Counted from the first letter of the stretch, positions 1 through 10,570 are shown. The stretch: DNA of 64,000 nucleotides from Rhynchopus sp. YZ270_cl-10 (GCA_964035575.1 OZ037836.1:1550001-1614000), one strand, 5' to 3'. Made by a program: numbers and translations. Notes: generated by a model from the letters alone, not told the origin.

Positions 1-352
1 TTTTTAGGAGTCAGTTTACTGTAAGCAGTAACCATGATATTTTTCCACTAAAAATATCTTGCGACCCCGCAATTTTCTCAGCAGGACACCGAAAGTTGAT
101 TTCAGCACATTTCAGGGGGCGGAGGAAATACATGGCATGCCTTAGAAACGTGGTGACCTGTGCATAATAATTTTACATATCAGCAGAAATATGAAACCGA
201 GTATACTTTCCCCTGGTTTTTGGTACAAACTTAAAGTCACGCATTTTTTGCTAAAAAAATTGTCCGACCCCGGAATTTTTTCAGATCGCTCCGGAAATGC
301 ATCAGAGGCCCTTTTTGCGGGGGGGAAATACACACCAGGCGCCTGAAACGCA
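1..352. repeat. Diverged tandem duplication, about 200-bp period
   Basis: The blocks at about 45-150 and 245-352 share order and wording: an A-rich run, then 'cgaccccg-aattttctcag', then a G-rich 'gggggaaatacac' segment, then 'cttagaaacg' or 'cctgaaacg'. I read this as an old imperfect tandem duplication of about 200 bp. No coding region is evident and the function is unknown. Confidence 0.5.
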
Positions 353-371
353 AGTATACGTTGATATATAC

Positions 372-460
372 TCAGGCGTGCCTGAGGCGTACTTAAACGT
401 AACTAATCCCGAGTACGCCTCAGGCACGCCTCAGTGACGCCTCAGGCACGCCTCAGATAT
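372..460. repeat. Perfect inverted repeat plus tandem GCCTCAGGCAC units
   Basis: Bases 374-393 and 412-431 are exact reverse complements (20 nt each) separated by an 18-nt loop. The right arm is then repeated in tandem to about 457 with a GCCTCAGGCAC core. It would form a strong hairpin in DNA or RNA and is probably the end of a foldback element. No coding is seen. Confidence 0.7.
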
Positions 461-535
461 ATTTTCCAGATACGAGTATTTTCAGGCGTACCCGGCCTCG
501 TTGCATTGTATGACGTGTATTGTGATATATTTTGC

Positions 536-600
536 TGTATTTTGCATTTTGCATTTTGCATTTTGATATATTTTGATGCATTTTGATGTATTTTGATGCC
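536..600. repeat. TGCATTT / TGATGTATTT simple repeats
   Basis: Short tandem TGCATTT units are followed by related TGATATATTT and TGATGCATTT units. This is low-complexity DNA. The stretch from here to about 890 shows no supported gene. Confidence 0.6.
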
Positions 601-892
601 ACACATACATCACAATACTTTACATGTAGATGAGGAGACAATTGTAAATGACTTCTCGAGTCCGCATTGCACTTCGCGGTTACCCCCAAGGGAAGACACC
701 CTTCTTCAGAAGCCAGGTAGAGAATGCTGCCCCCCACCCCCGCCCCCTCTACACTGTCCACGTAGATCCCCCCACTACGTAAGGAGATCTGATGACGCAA
801 GGCAAGTCGTTCTCCCAAAGCAATGGCATTGGATGGGGCACGTGCGCGTTTACGAACTGGGCCATGCTTGCGCTTAGGGTCCCCGCTATTCG

Positions 893-1010
893 CCGAGCGG
901 TTGTGAACCGCCTCCGTTCTCTTACGGTACGCCCCACCCTTTGCCTGAGCTCGGCTGAGAAGCGTTTTAGCACGTTTTTCAACTACTCTTTATTTTGCAA
1001 TTTTGGGTGA
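893..1010 (+). repeat. Dispersed double-hairpin repeat, copy 1
   Basis: Bases 897-911 form a hairpin (GCGGT-TGTGA-ACCGC), followed by a second possible hairpin CCGT-TCTCTT-ACGG. The same arrangement recurs near 19,020 and 47,591. The following segment, to about 1005 (ending near 'caactactcttt'), recurs in altered form at about 7740-7795. It may be the structured end of a retroelement. It lies a few hundred bases upstream of the WD40 gene. Confidence 0.5.
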
Positions 1011-1348
1011 TCTGTCAACGGGGAGATGTTTTTTTAACTAGCTCTCAGTGGCGTCTCACAGACTCTGACATGCTCTCAAGCTTTCACAGCTTGTTGCGTG
1101 TCTCACGGAGACGATGCTGCCGATCACCCAAATTTATTGCGCGGAACTCGGCAATGCCGATCTGCGCACTTTCGACAAAAAACCAAAAATAATACGAAAT
1201 TACCTAGGTTACGGGGCTGAGGTGTTGAAGGCACCTGAAATTGACACCTAACCTGACAACACTAATCTACAATACTTCTGGCAAGACCACGCCCGTAGGG
1301 AGTGCTGATATTCCACTAACACACTTCAACGCAGGTGGGGGGTGTCTC

Positions 1349-4300
1349 ATGTTATGCGCTGTGTTGTTGGCATGTGTCCACACCTCCTTGGTGCCGTGTG
1401 TTGCCAGCGGGTCTGCTTGTATGTATCAGCTTTCGTTCACGGGCACGCAGTATGGGGTGAGCTTTTCGCATGATGGGGTGTGGGTAGCCGGTGGCGGTGT
1501 GACGAAGGAAGTTGCGGTGTTCCGCACTGACGACGGCACGGCCGTCACGACGCTCGCCTTCCCTTCTGAAGTCGATGCAGTTGAGTTCTCCCCCATGGGC
1601 GGGCAGCTTGCTGTTGTCTCGGGTGCTGACGTCGTCGTCGTCTCGACCGACACATGGACCACACTGCACACCCTCAGCGCAACCACCCCCAACGCCCAGG
1701 CGTACTCCCCAGACGGGACGCAACTCGCAGTTGCATCTGTAGAGGATGCGAGCCTATTCGACGCTGTGTCTGGTATCCGGGTGATGAAGTTTTCTGGGCA
1801 CAGTGCTGCGGTGATTGCGGTTGCGTTCTCACCAGACGGTGCGGAGGTAGTGACCTGCGATGCAACGACGGTGCGCATATGGTCTGTAGCAGGGGTGGAG
1901 AGGCTGGCGTTTGGTGTGGCAGATGTGCGTTCTGTGGTGTGGACAGCAGATGGGGCGCTGATAGCGACAGGATGTGGTGACGGATCCTTGGTGATGTGGT
2001 CAGCGGGTGACGGCTCTCTTGTGCGCAGCGTGAACGGTGTGTCCCCCGTGGTCGCCCTGGCCGCAGCACCCATCCGTGCGCAGCTCGCAACGCACTTCAG
2101 CATGATGATCGTGCTGTACGACACTGTCGCGCAGAAGAGCGACGCCGTCTACCTGGGGCACACAGCAGACGTGTGTGCGCTGGTGTACTCCAGAGATGGT
2201 ACGCGTGTGGCCTCGTCTGCGAAGGATAGGACAATCAGGGTATGGAAGGTGTCCTCACCAAAGACGGATGCACCACCGACATTAGCACCACCGACTGTTG
2301 CGCCACCAACTGTTGCACCGCCGACATTAGCCCCACCGACCGTTGCACCACCTACATTAGCACCACTGACCGTTGCACCACCGACTGTTGCACCACCAAC
2401 ATTAGCACCACCGACCGTTGCGCCACCGACTGTTGCGCCACCAACTGTTGCACCACCAACATTAGCACCACCGACCGTTGCACCACCGACTGTTGCGCCA
2501 CCAACTGTTGCACCACCAACATTAGCACCACCGACCGTTGCACCACCGACCGTTGCGCCACCGACTGTTGCGCCACCAACTGTTGCACCACCAACATTAG
2601 CACCACCGACCGTTGCACCACCGACTGTTGCACCACCGACTGTTGCGCCACCAACTGTTGCACCACCAACATTAGCACCACCGACCGTTGCACCACCGAC
2701 TGTTGCACCACCGACTGTTGCGCCACCAACTGTTGCACCACCAACATTAGCACCACCGACCGTTGCACCACCTACATTAGCACCACTGACCGTTGCACCA
2801 CCAACTGTTGCACCGCCAACATTATCACCACCAACTGTTGCGCCACCGACATTAGCCCCACCGACTGTTGCGCCACCAACCGTTGCACCACCGACATTAG
2901 CACCACCGACCGTTGCGCCACCTACATTAGCCCCGCCAACATTAGCCCCACCGACCGTTGCCCCGCCAACATTGTCACCACCCACATTGGCTCCACTAAC
3001 TGCGTCGCCACCGACGCCAGCGCCACCTACAGTTGCACCTGCAATATTGGCACCGTCAACCAACACAGTATCGCCACCAACACCAGCACCATTCACCACT
3101 GCACCAGCAACGTTAGCGCCACCAACTGCGCCACCACCAACAGTTGCACCACCAACTTCAGCACCACCAACTGTATCACCACCAACACCAGCAACGTTAG
3201 CGCCACCAACTGCGCCACCACCAACAGTTGCACCACCAACTTCAGCACCACCAACTGTATCACCACCAACACCAGCAACGTTAGCGCCACCAGCTGCGCC
3301 ACCACTGACCACTGCACCGGCAACACTGTCACCATCAACTCCAGCACCATTGACACCTGCACCTTCCACGTTAGCCCCTCCGCCAACTGTATCGCCACCA
3401 ACACCAGCACCGTTCACCACTGCACCGGCAACGTTAGTGCCACCAACTCCACCACCATTGACCACTGCACCATTAACTTCCTCACCACCAACACCGGTGC
3501 CGTTCACCACTGCACCTGTCACGTTAGCACCACCAACAGTTGCACCACCAACTTCAGCACCACCAACTGTATCGCCACCAACACCAGCACCGTTCACCAC
3601 TGCACCAGCAACGTTAGCGCCACCAACTGCGCCACCACTGACCACCGCACCGGCAACACTGTCACCATCAACTCCAGCACCATTGACACCTGCACCTTCC
3701 ACATTAGCCCCTCCACTGTCTGCAACTTCAGCACCACTAACCGTATCGCCACCAACTCCACCACCATTGACCACTGCACCATTAACTTCCTCACGACCAA
3801 CGTCAGCGCCGTTCACCACTGCACCGACAACTTTGCAAACTTCATCGCCATTGACGACTGCATCCGCCACATCAGCACCGCCAACGTCAGCACCCACCCC
3901 ACCGCCACCCCTGTACAACACACCTACACTGTCGCCCGCCTCTCTGCACTTCACGACACATACCCAACCGCCTGCGGAGATTCTCCCATCACCATCCCCA
4001 CCCCAAAGCAACACGACCCTCGCGATTCCTTCTGTCGTGCACACCGGGCCGGAGGGTGTGGTGTACTCGATTGTCTCGCACGCGGCAGGTACCATTGCGG
4101 TGCTTACGGCACGCATGGAGTGCCTGAACGGAGGGGAGCCGGACGTGGCAGTGCCGTGGCTGTTGCACCCGACACGGCTGGAGGTCTTTGGCAGCATGCA
4201 CGCTGGGTGCGTGGTGGGGAACTTCCTGATCGTCAGCGTTTCGTCAGCGGTTCTCATCGTCGTCGCAAAGGTGTACTCCACATCCACCGCGGCACCCTCA

Positions 4301-5665
4301 GCCACCCCCTGGCAGGCTGCTGCCGCGTACTTCCGTTATCCATCCGTCTTCTCGTTGCTCCCCGCCTTCTTCCTTGCCGGCACACTCGACTCCACACTCA
4401 CAATCCTCTTTGCCGCAGAAGATGCAGACCACACAGCGCACACCTTCGTCGGCCTCTTCGGCCTGGCCGGCACCATCACCTTCTTCGCAATGCTTGCACG
4501 CAGTACACTGCCCTCCAGCTTTCAATCTACCTTGCGTAGCGTCGAGTTTACCGACAACACACGGGGAACGAAGTTCATACGGTACATCTTCGGTGGGGAG
4601 GTGTGGGTGAGCAAGGGGAGCAGTCTGCATTCGGAGCGTCTGGGGGTGTTGTTTGAAAACTATTCGGTTAGGCGTGGTGTATATGGCGCGTGGTTTACGC
4701 AGTACGGCAGGTATGTGTTGGTCGAGAGTGGCCAGGTGGCAGTCTTCGTGGCGATAGGAACCTACCGTGTCACGACCTGGTCTGGGTGTAGTACCAAGGC
4801 ACTTCTCCTGGCCTTTCTGTTCCTGCTTCTCACGATAGCAACGTTATACCAGGGGCCATTTCTTGCGCCGTTTCTGAACCAGCTGGTCGCCCTCTCGCAT
4901 CTCCTCTCTGCTGCTGGCATGGCTGTCTTCGCTGTTATCTTCGCGAATGAGGGGGGCTCTCCGGGGGCCCTCTTTTGCGCATCGTTTCTGCTGTTCGCTG
5001 GAATGCTGCTGGCGTATCTTCGTGGCGCATATGACTGCATGACATACATAATGGACCTTTATGGATACAGCCCAAAGCTCAGTTGCGAACACAGTGGAGG
5101 AGGGTACACCGAAGGTCTCCTTGAGGACGATACGTCAAGCGAACCATCTGACCTCTCCGACACAGCGTCGAACTGCACCCCTGCGCATACCCTCAACACA
5201 ACCTGCAACCTAAGTGACCTGGCACTGCGCACCCCTGCACTCCCCAGCCTCCCTCTCGGAGCAGCCTTGGTGCTCACACCAAGGCTACTCTCACCCCGAC
5301 TGCTCAGCCCAACAAGCGTTGCAGCATCTTCTGAGTCATTTGGAGGGTCGTGCGAGGACCTGACAGGGTTTGCGGCGCGGGAGTCAGGAGGGTCAAGGAA
5401 GGGGCGTACCGTAGGGTCCTTCAGCAGGAGGCATCCGCTGCAGCGTGGTGGTGTGCCGGGTGTGCCGGGTGGTGGTGGTGGTGTGGTTCCAGTGCCCGCG
5501 CTGGCCCCTCAGAGGTATGCGAGTCTAGGTGGGAGTGCTGGCAGCTGGCGACGTCGTGAACCGGCCTCTCCCCTCGGAAGCAGCCGGCGAGCCGTACGTC
5601 CTGCCTACGGCAGTCCACGTACAGCCGACAAGACAGAGCCAGCTTTCCAGATGGCGTCGTACTGA
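1349..5665 (+). CDS. WD40 beta-propeller / PT-repeat / six-span membrane protein, probable cell-surface protein
   Basis: The predicted protein is 1,438 residues. I chose the ATG at 1349 because it opens a hydrophobic signal-peptide-like start (MLCAVLLACVHTSLVPC) and follows a 'cttcaacgcag' acceptor-like site at about 1334; the frame is open upstream but has no earlier ATG. Residues about 25-300 form roughly seven WD40 blades (recurring 'AFSPDG', 'VRIWSV', 'IRVWKV'). Residues about 303-850 are a low-complexity stalk of APPTV/APPTL pentapeptides from a 15-bp DNA repeat, which becomes more irregular toward its end. A short extracellular-like segment follows, then about six hydrophobic spans (near 953-976, 993-1023, 1031-1054, 1148-1168, 1174-1198, 1207-1229) and a Ser/Pro/Arg-rich tail of about 200 residues, probably cytosolic. 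The role is unknown; an extracellular propeller on a mucin-like stalk suggests adhesion or sensing. The hydrophobic C-terminal part recalls large kinetoplastid membrane-associated proteins, but that is from memory. Confidence 0.85.
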   Translation: MLCAVLLACVHTSLVPCVASGSACMYQLSFTGTQYGVSFSHDGVWVAGGGVTKEVAVFRTDDGTAVTTLAFPSEVDAVEFSPMGGQLAVVSGADVVVVSTDTWTTLHTLSATTPNAQAYSPDGTQLAVASVEDASLFDAVSGIRVMKFSGHSAAVIAVAFSPDGAEVVTCDATTVRIWSVAGVERLAFGVADVRSVVWTADGALIATGCGDGSLVMWSAGDGSLVRSVNGVSPVVALAAAPIRAQLATHFSMMIVLYDTVAQKSDAVYLGHTADVCALVYSRDGTRVASSAKDRTIRVWKVSSPKTDAPPTLAPPTVAPPTVAPPTLAPPTVAPPTLAPLTVAPPTVAPPTLAPPTVAPPTVAPPTVAPPTLAPPTVAPPTVAPPTVAPPTLAPPTVAPPTVAPPTVAPPTVAPPTLAPPTVAPPTVAPPTVAPPTVAPPTLAPPTVAPPTVAPPTVAPPTVAPPTLAPPTVAPPTLAPLTVAPPTVAPPTLSPPTVAPPTLAPPTVAPPTVAPPTLAPPTVAPPTLAPPTLAPPTVAPPTLSPPTLAPLTASPPTPAPPTVAPAILAPSTNTVSPPTPAPFTTAPATLAPPTAPPPTVAPPTSAPPTVSPPTPATLAPPTAPPPTVAPPTSAPPTVSPPTPATLAPPAAPPLTTAPATLSPSTPAPLTPAPSTLAPPPTVSPPTPAPFTTAPATLVPPTPPPLTTAPLTSSPPTPVPFTTAPVTLAPPTVAPPTSAPPTVSPPTPAPFTTAPATLAPPTAPPLTTAPATLSPSTPAPLTPAPSTLAPPLSATSAPLTVSPPTPPPLTTAPLTSSRPTSAPFTTAPTTLQTSSPLTTASATSAPPTSAPTPPPPLYNTPTLSPASLHFTTHTQPPAEILPSPSPPQSNTTLAIPSVVHTGPEGVVYSIVSHAAGTIAVLTARMECLNGGEPDVAVPWLLHPTRLEVFGSMHAGCVVGNFLIVSVSSAVLIVVAKVYSTSTAAPSATPWQAAAAYFRYPSVFSLLPAFFLAGTLDSTLTILFAAEDADHTAHTFVGLFGLAGTITFFAMLARSTLPSSFQSTLRSVEFTDNTRGTKFIRYIFGGEVWVSKGSSLHSERLGVLFENYSVRRGVYGAWFTQYGRYVLVESGQVAVFVAIGTYRVTTWSGCSTKALLLAFLFLLLTIATLYQGPFLAPFLNQLVALSHLLSAAGMAVFAVIFANEGGSPGALFCASFLLFAGMLLAYLRGAYDCMTYIMDLYGYSPKLSCEHSGGGYTEGLLEDDTSSEPSDLSDTASNCTPAHTLNTTCNLSDLALRTPALPSLPLGAALVLTPRLLSPRLLSPTSVAASSESFGGSCEDLTGFAARESGGSRKGRTVGSFSRRHPLQRGGVPGVPGGGGGVVPVPALAPQRYASLGGSAGSWRRREPASPLGSSRRAVRPAYGSPRTADKTEPAFQMASY
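2264..3900 (+). repeat. 15-bp minisatellite inside the WD40/PT gene
   Basis: Tandem 15-bp units of the type gcaccaccgactgtt encode A-P-P-T-V/L. They are nearly homogeneous to about 2990 and diverge after that (TTAPATLAPPT-type units), with longer duplicated blocks, for example around 3110-3290. Expect length polymorphism. The long open frames in the other five frames here are products of the repeat, not genes. Confidence 0.9.
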
Positions 5666-6200
5666 GCGCAGTTTTCGTGTTGTGAGTTTTGTTGAAGTGT
5701 AGGCAATTTTATTTTGTTCTTTTCCTGTAGTCATATGCCGTTGCTAGTGTCTACGTTGTGGTCTTCATTGTTTGGCGTCGGGATGCCTGTATATTATGTG
5801 ATGTGTGTGGGCTACGCAGAGTCCGGTTGAAGTTTTTATGGGGGTTTTTTTTTGTTGTTGTGATCCTGTGAAGAAATCGCGGTTTGAGTTATCTCATTTA
5901 TTTTCTTTATTCCACTGGGAAATAAAGTATACGAAGGATTTGGCACTTTTAGCGGGATTCTTTTTAATGATAATTTCACGCAGTTTTTTTATCGCAAATT
6001 AAAAACCCGCTCATTGAACTTTATTTCACGCGTTTTTCACTTTTTTTCACTGCAATTCCTTCAGAGCGGGATTTTATTTTTGTTTTTTTTCACGCTAAAA
6101 CAGGGGTTTTATTTGGCGATAACTTCACGCTAAATTTTGGTACATCCTGCACCACCACCCACCTAAAAATTGAAAATTTCGAATTTTTTTTGCCCTTTTC
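5666..6200. other. 3' flank of the WD40 gene, A/T-rich, no gene seen
   Basis: T-rich sequence holds several 'cacgc-ttttt' motifs (about 5975, 6030, 6090, 6125), a loose repeat of unknown meaning. I found no reading frame I can support. Confidence 0.5.
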
Positions 6201-6214
6201 CCATTTTTTTTCTG

Positions 6215-6830
6215 ACACATGCAACATGCCGAAGGATGTAAGACGCAAACGGTCCTCCGACAGGAGATGGACAAGCACTACAGTGGTTTTGCTGAAGGAC
6301 TAGCATTGTCAACACCGTACGTCCGTGAATGGGACCGCTTTTTAAGGAATTCATTGGCAAGCCTGACGGTAAGCCCACGGAAGCCGACTTCGTTTCGTAC
6401 ATAGTGTATCTCCGTGACGATCTCACTATCAAGACGAAGGACACACCACCCCCTTTACTTCATTGTGAGGAAGGTGGTGGCTGGCATGATATTCTGTGAT
6501 GGGCGGGGATCTTCTGAATGTGTCTCGCTCTTGCACGACAGCCATTTCCCGACCTCCCGCTAGCACCCGAGGGGACACTGAGGTGGCGAAAATTTCACAA
6601 CAACTATGGGGAGGAAGCCGAAGACGTGGGTGATGAGGAACACGGAGGTCAGCATACAGGAAGAGGCAGACACTGCAATGGAGAACACGCTCGCAACAGC
6701 TTCATCAACCGCACACGAGAAGGAGTGCGTGAAGTGTTGCACATATGTTCGAGTCAAAGAGAACATAAAGAGTGCAGCCTAGCTCCTCTGCACCAACATG
6801 TGAGATTTTCACATCGCACATAGTACTTTA
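6215..6830 (+). pseudogene. Coding-like relic, origin uncertain
   Basis: Base composition and short open stretches look like decayed coding sequence. The part around 6260-6440 faintly recalls the N-terminal core-binding part of a tyrosine recombinase (a W-x-R-F motif, then a P-T-x-x-D-F-V-x-Y-I pattern). A 58-codon frame at about 6606-6782 (MGRKPKTWVM...) holds a CVKCC cluster. No family can be assigned and the region is broken. It could equally be an old mobile-element fragment. Confidence 0.25.
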
Positions 6831-7023
6831 AACACCTACATGATACGGGGTAAGGGAGTATTTTTAAAATGGGGGTATTTTTCTGTAGTACCTACCCCCC
6901 ACCCACCCTCTGCCTCGCAAAACCACTCACCACGGGTTTATTATGACACACCACGTTTTCTCCTTCACACGTTCATCCATTTTTTCCATCTCAACTTTAT
7001 CAAATTTTGAATAAAATTACGTA

Positions 7024-7328
7024 TTACTGGGGGGGGGCGAATAAGAGATGTGGCATCTCTTATTAGGCGAACGGACGAGCCAAAAATAAAAAAATTTTTT
7101 TGGGGGAAAAAAAGCAAATAGACATTTTCGCCGGAGGCAAAAAAAAATTTTTGACCACTTTTTTGCCAGACCGGGTAGACAGGGTAAAATTTCAAAATGT
7201 TTTTTCAAGATAAAACCCTGTTGCATGCAAAAAAAAAAAAAAAAAAACCCCAAAATCTCAACCTGATCTCTTATTCGGCCCTAATCTCTTATTCACCCCT
7301 GATCTCTTATTCGCCCCCCCCCCAGTAA
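7024..7328. mobile_element. MITE-like element with TTACTGGGGG... inverted ends
   Basis: The left end begins ttactggggggggg then cgaataagagat. The right end is its reverse complement (atctcttattcg, a C run, cagtaa), giving terminal inverted repeats of about 25 bp around a 305-bp, A/T-rich, non-coding body. The motif 'atctcttattc' recurs three times near the right end. This is a short non-autonomous DNA element and no transposase for it is seen in the window. Confidence 0.6.
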
Positions 7329-7470
7329 ATGAAAATCAGGCAGATTTTCACTTGTGGGTGACTTTTTCACTCGTTTCTATTACTCCACTCGCTTCGCTCG
7401 TGAAGTAAACCTCACTCGTGAAAAAGTCACCCACGCGTGAAAATCAAGCGATCTGATTTTCATTTAATAA
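7325..7470. repeat. Foldback element about 145 bp
   Basis: The left half ('taaatgaaaatcag' ... 'gggtgactttttcac') is mirrored by the right half ('gtgaaaaagtcaccc' ... 'ctgattttcattta'). It directly abuts the preceding MITE and shares its 'agtaa' border. It is non-coding. Confidence 0.6.
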
Positions 7471-7544
7471 ATAGTCATTATTTTTCCCAAAAGAAGAAAT
7501 CTTCTTTTTTTTTTTTTTTTTTTTTTCCAGATTTTACATAGATG

Positions 7545-7665
7545 GTAGACTAAAAAAAAGTCTGGCGAAAAGTCTGGCGAGAAAAAAAAGTCTGGCAGAG
7601 TCTGGCAGACTCCAGATTTTTTGAAAAGTCTGCCAGACTCTGCCAGACTACCATCTATGAATGAT
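7545..7665. repeat. Foldback repeat with AGTCTGGCAGA units
   Basis: 'catagatggtagact' plus several AGTCTGGC units at 7547-7612 are mirrored by 'gccagactaccatctatg' ending at about 7660. It is another hairpin-forming non-coding repeat. From here to about 8460 I see only A/T-rich and simple sequence with no supported gene; 7740-7800 resembles 945-1000. Confidence 0.55.
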
Positions 7666-8464
7666 TTTTTGAAAAAAAGAAGAAAAAAAAAAAAAATCTT
7701 CCTGGAAGAAACTGTGATTTTTAGACTAAAAATCTTCAGTGCGAGAACCCTGAGCTCGAGGGGGGCGGTTTTTAGCACGTTTCAACTACTCTTTTTTTCC
7801 AGCACCTTCGTCCAACCGTGAGGTGTTTGTATTTTCAACTTTTCTTATTTTGTGTGCATACCAACGAAGTGCTCTCTGGGGATTCGATAACCCGCGTCCG
7901 CCGATGAACGGTGAGGCGTTTGCACTCTCAGCTACCTTTTTTGCCGTTTTTTATTGACTTTAGCCCTCGCGGAAACCCTGAACATCAGGCCAGGAGGGGG
8001 GAGGGAGGGAGGGACACATGAAACAGATCGTCCATGCAATGAATGTTATTGTATTACCACCTGTAGTGCACGTTACCTATACCCTCGTGGAGAGAGTGCG
8101 TGGATTGCTTCCGCAAGACCAAGAGACACACCTCTCTCATCAGGTAAAGAAGAGCGGGCACATGACCCTAATCCCCCCTCACAGACCCGCCATTTACATT
8201 GTGGGTGCTATTTCCGTTTCACGCTATTTATCTGGATCTGTATATTTTTTTTAAAAATTCTTTTTGGGGGGACTTTTCAAAAAAAACCCCAGGAAAGAAG
8301 AACCGGTGTGTTCCATACTCGCGAGAAGTTTAGCCTTTGAGAAAAAAAAGAGGTTTTTAAAATAAAAGTTGCTTTGAAGGGTTCAGGGGCGACTGACAGT
8401 TCATACTGAGGCGACTGTCGATACTACAAAAAAAAGGTCCACGATATAGCTCCCCTTTTAGTTA

Positions 8465-8575
8465 TTTCGTGTTCTCAACACCTCCTGCAAAGCGTACTCC
8501 TTCTATTTGCTCTCTGTTAAGGATCCTGTGAAGACAAAATCGTGGCTGCTATCTAGTGATAGCAGCAGACCTAAT
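8465..8575. repeat. Spacer module S1, copy 1
   Basis: 'cacctcctgcaaagcgtac' through 'gctatctagtgatag' is nearly identical to 29,533-29,630. It marks this region as an outlier of the LRR-array spacer found further right. Confidence 0.7.
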
Positions 8576-8629
8576 ACTAACCGTTGGTTCGTCGGTTCAC
8601 CCTTAAAAATGGGGTTTTTTTTGGGATGG

Positions 8630-8870
8630 CTGTGGAGATGATGGGAGGAGAAGCTGTGCCTGGCGGTGGGTACTTTCGTGCATTTGTCTGGCACCTCAGC
8701 TTGTCTGTGGTTGCAGCACGAGAGCACCTTTGGCGTTCTTCCTTGCGTGGGGTGGGTGGAGACAGCGTGGAGGCTGTGCGGGTTTCTTGTGCAGAACGTG
8801 GCAGGTAACGGTGCGTGAGAGGGGCAGGGGAAGGTGGGTTTGCTTTCGTGAGGAGGGAAGGGTTGGGCGT
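8630..8870 (+). repeat. LRR-upstream module R-A, copy 1 (truncated)
   Basis: The core starts at 'gctttcgtgcatttgtctgg' and runs through 'ggtgcgtgagaggggcaggg'. It is strongly conserved with copies near 21,150, 24,285, 27,600, 30,020 and 35,130. This copy lacks the left part seen elsewhere. It lies about 1.8 kb upstream of the first UBL-LRR gene. The frames within it are not conserved as a protein, so I treat it as non-coding. Confidence 0.75.
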
Positions 8871-9109
8871 ACAGCCGGTCATTGTACAAAGATGCACTGC
8901 CACGAGCGGGTTGTTGTGTTTCAAGTCAACGTACCTTTTGGAAGCAGTATTGCGCGTACTGCAGTGCACGGTAGAATGTGCATCTGTTTTGGGTGTTTCG
9001 TGTTCTTCCGATGTTCGCCAAACCCGCCGCAAAAACTTGACATTTCTATCCCCAGAGTGCATCCATGGGGCCAATGAGGGTTGTTGGGAATTTATTGGGA
9101 GGAATATAC

Positions 9110-9290
9110 ATAGCGCTCTAATTAGAGTGTTAGGGTATAATTAGAGTCTGGGGTTTTGGGCCAAGTTAGAGTCCAGTTAGAGTATAATTAGAGTCGCTTT
9201 TCTTTAATTAGACTATAATTAGAGTGCAGTTAGAGCATAATTAGACTCTAACTGCACTCTAATTATAGTCTAATTAGAGTATAACAACAG
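9110..9290. mobile_element. Palindromic TAATTAGAGT element
   Basis: Bases 9205-9235 and 9246-9276 are perfect 31-nt inverted repeats with a 10-nt loop. The flanks carry more copies of the 'taattagagt' unit in both directions. It is foldback or MITE-like and non-coding. Confidence 0.7.
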
Positions 9291-10540
9291 GCTTCTTGTA
9301 GGTGCAAACGCCTTACGGAATCGGTTCCCCTAAGGTTCCTCTGTAGGCACCAGGTGCCCAGGTACCCACATAGCTGAGAATAAGACTTGGGGACCAGGGA
9401 CCCGGTTATTCTCAGCAGGACTGGACAATATGTGTCAGCTATGGGTACCCAGGTACCCAGACTCGCGCAGTGGCACATGCCCTCAAGTGTGACCCACACA
9501 TGAGGGAATGCGACACCGCAAAAACTCTTCGTGCACCTTCGGTGCAATGCTGCAGACAGGACAAACAGCGTTGGACTCAGAGGAATGCCTGCTGTGCAGG
9601 TATCAAACCATGAGAACCAACTCCCAGCAACAAGGGGCGCCTTTTGGCGGGCGTTGTTGAGGGTGTTTGGGGTGCAAAGTTTTCCACAATTTTGATGCGC
9701 GGGTACAGAAGTGTTGTCTTGTTCTTTCATCTCTAGGAATGTAAATGCCAATCGGGTTTAACTATCACTAAGGGGTCGAAGGGGGTAATCCAAGTATCAA
9801 AGGTTGTGTCGACGGGAAAGCTATGAGTATACATTCATTTCATCCGCAGAATAACTACTTATGAACCCAGGAGAGATCCAAGCCTCGCGCTAAACCACCA
9901 CCCGCGATTGAATTAGATGTTACAAGAAAGAGAATTCCTAACAAAACAACACCCTGCCCCATACACACAGACCACCCACAAGGAGTGTGAATTGTGCACT
10001 GGTTTTCTGGGGGAACAAACAATATTTTCTTGTGTCTAGTCCTCTGCAAGCAGAGAACAGACTTTACACGCTGCGCACCACACTGAGTAACATGCGTTTG
10101 CATGCCGCTCTGCTTGGCACAATATGCTAGCATGTTGCTAACTGCATTTGCCTGCATTATTGGGCACCGCCACCCTCCACCTGGGCCAGCTACGCCACCG
10201 CCAAGAATCTGCTTCACCTTTTGCGGGGGGCTTCTTCGAACCTACTCACCACAAGGCTGTATGCGTGCATAGGACCAGCACATCTTCTTCTCCAGGGTGC
10301 ATGCTTCTGACGTCACCTTCACTGTGTGCGCAGTGCGTTCAAACGCATGCACGATGTCCACAGCTTGCGTAGTGTCCTCTGCAGAGCTGCGCACCAGGGC
10401 AGTCCCCTGACGCTGAACAGGTGTCTTGCAGCATTCACCTTTGCCAGCACCATGCCAACTGTGGCATGCTGTGTGGGGCGGTCTGATGAGCTGTTGCAAG
10501 TCTGCTGTCTGTCCTGCCGTAGCGCCCAGGGTTCAGGGTT
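9290..10540. other. Intergenic spacer with dispersed repeats, no gene seen
   Basis: Bases 9340-9460 hold a loose palindrome around 'caggtacccacatagctgag' and 'cagctatgggtacccag'. Bases 9660-9710 ('caaagttttccacaatttt' type) and 9960-10050 resemble 11,915-11,965 and 12,280-12,340 inside the MULE. No reading frame here is convincing. Confidence 0.5.
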
Positions 10541-10570
10541 GACACCCTGCACAAGAGGGTATATCTTGTC

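Noticed and set aside
1241-1348. Start of the WD40 protein at an upstream TTG
   Set aside because: Not an ATG. The ATG at 1349 gives a signal-peptide-like start and follows an acceptor-like AG.
2264-3000. CRISPR-like regular repeats
   Set aside because: Units are contiguous 15-bp coding repeats with no unique spacers, in a eukaryotic gene. The LRR arrays likewise are coding repeats.
2149-4305. Long antisense and alternate-frame ORFs over the PT repeat (Gly/Val/Ala-rich, Cys/Thr-rich)
   Set aside because: A 15-bp repeat without stops stays open in several frames. The WD40/PT frame has domains, a signal peptide and membrane spans; the others are repeat products.
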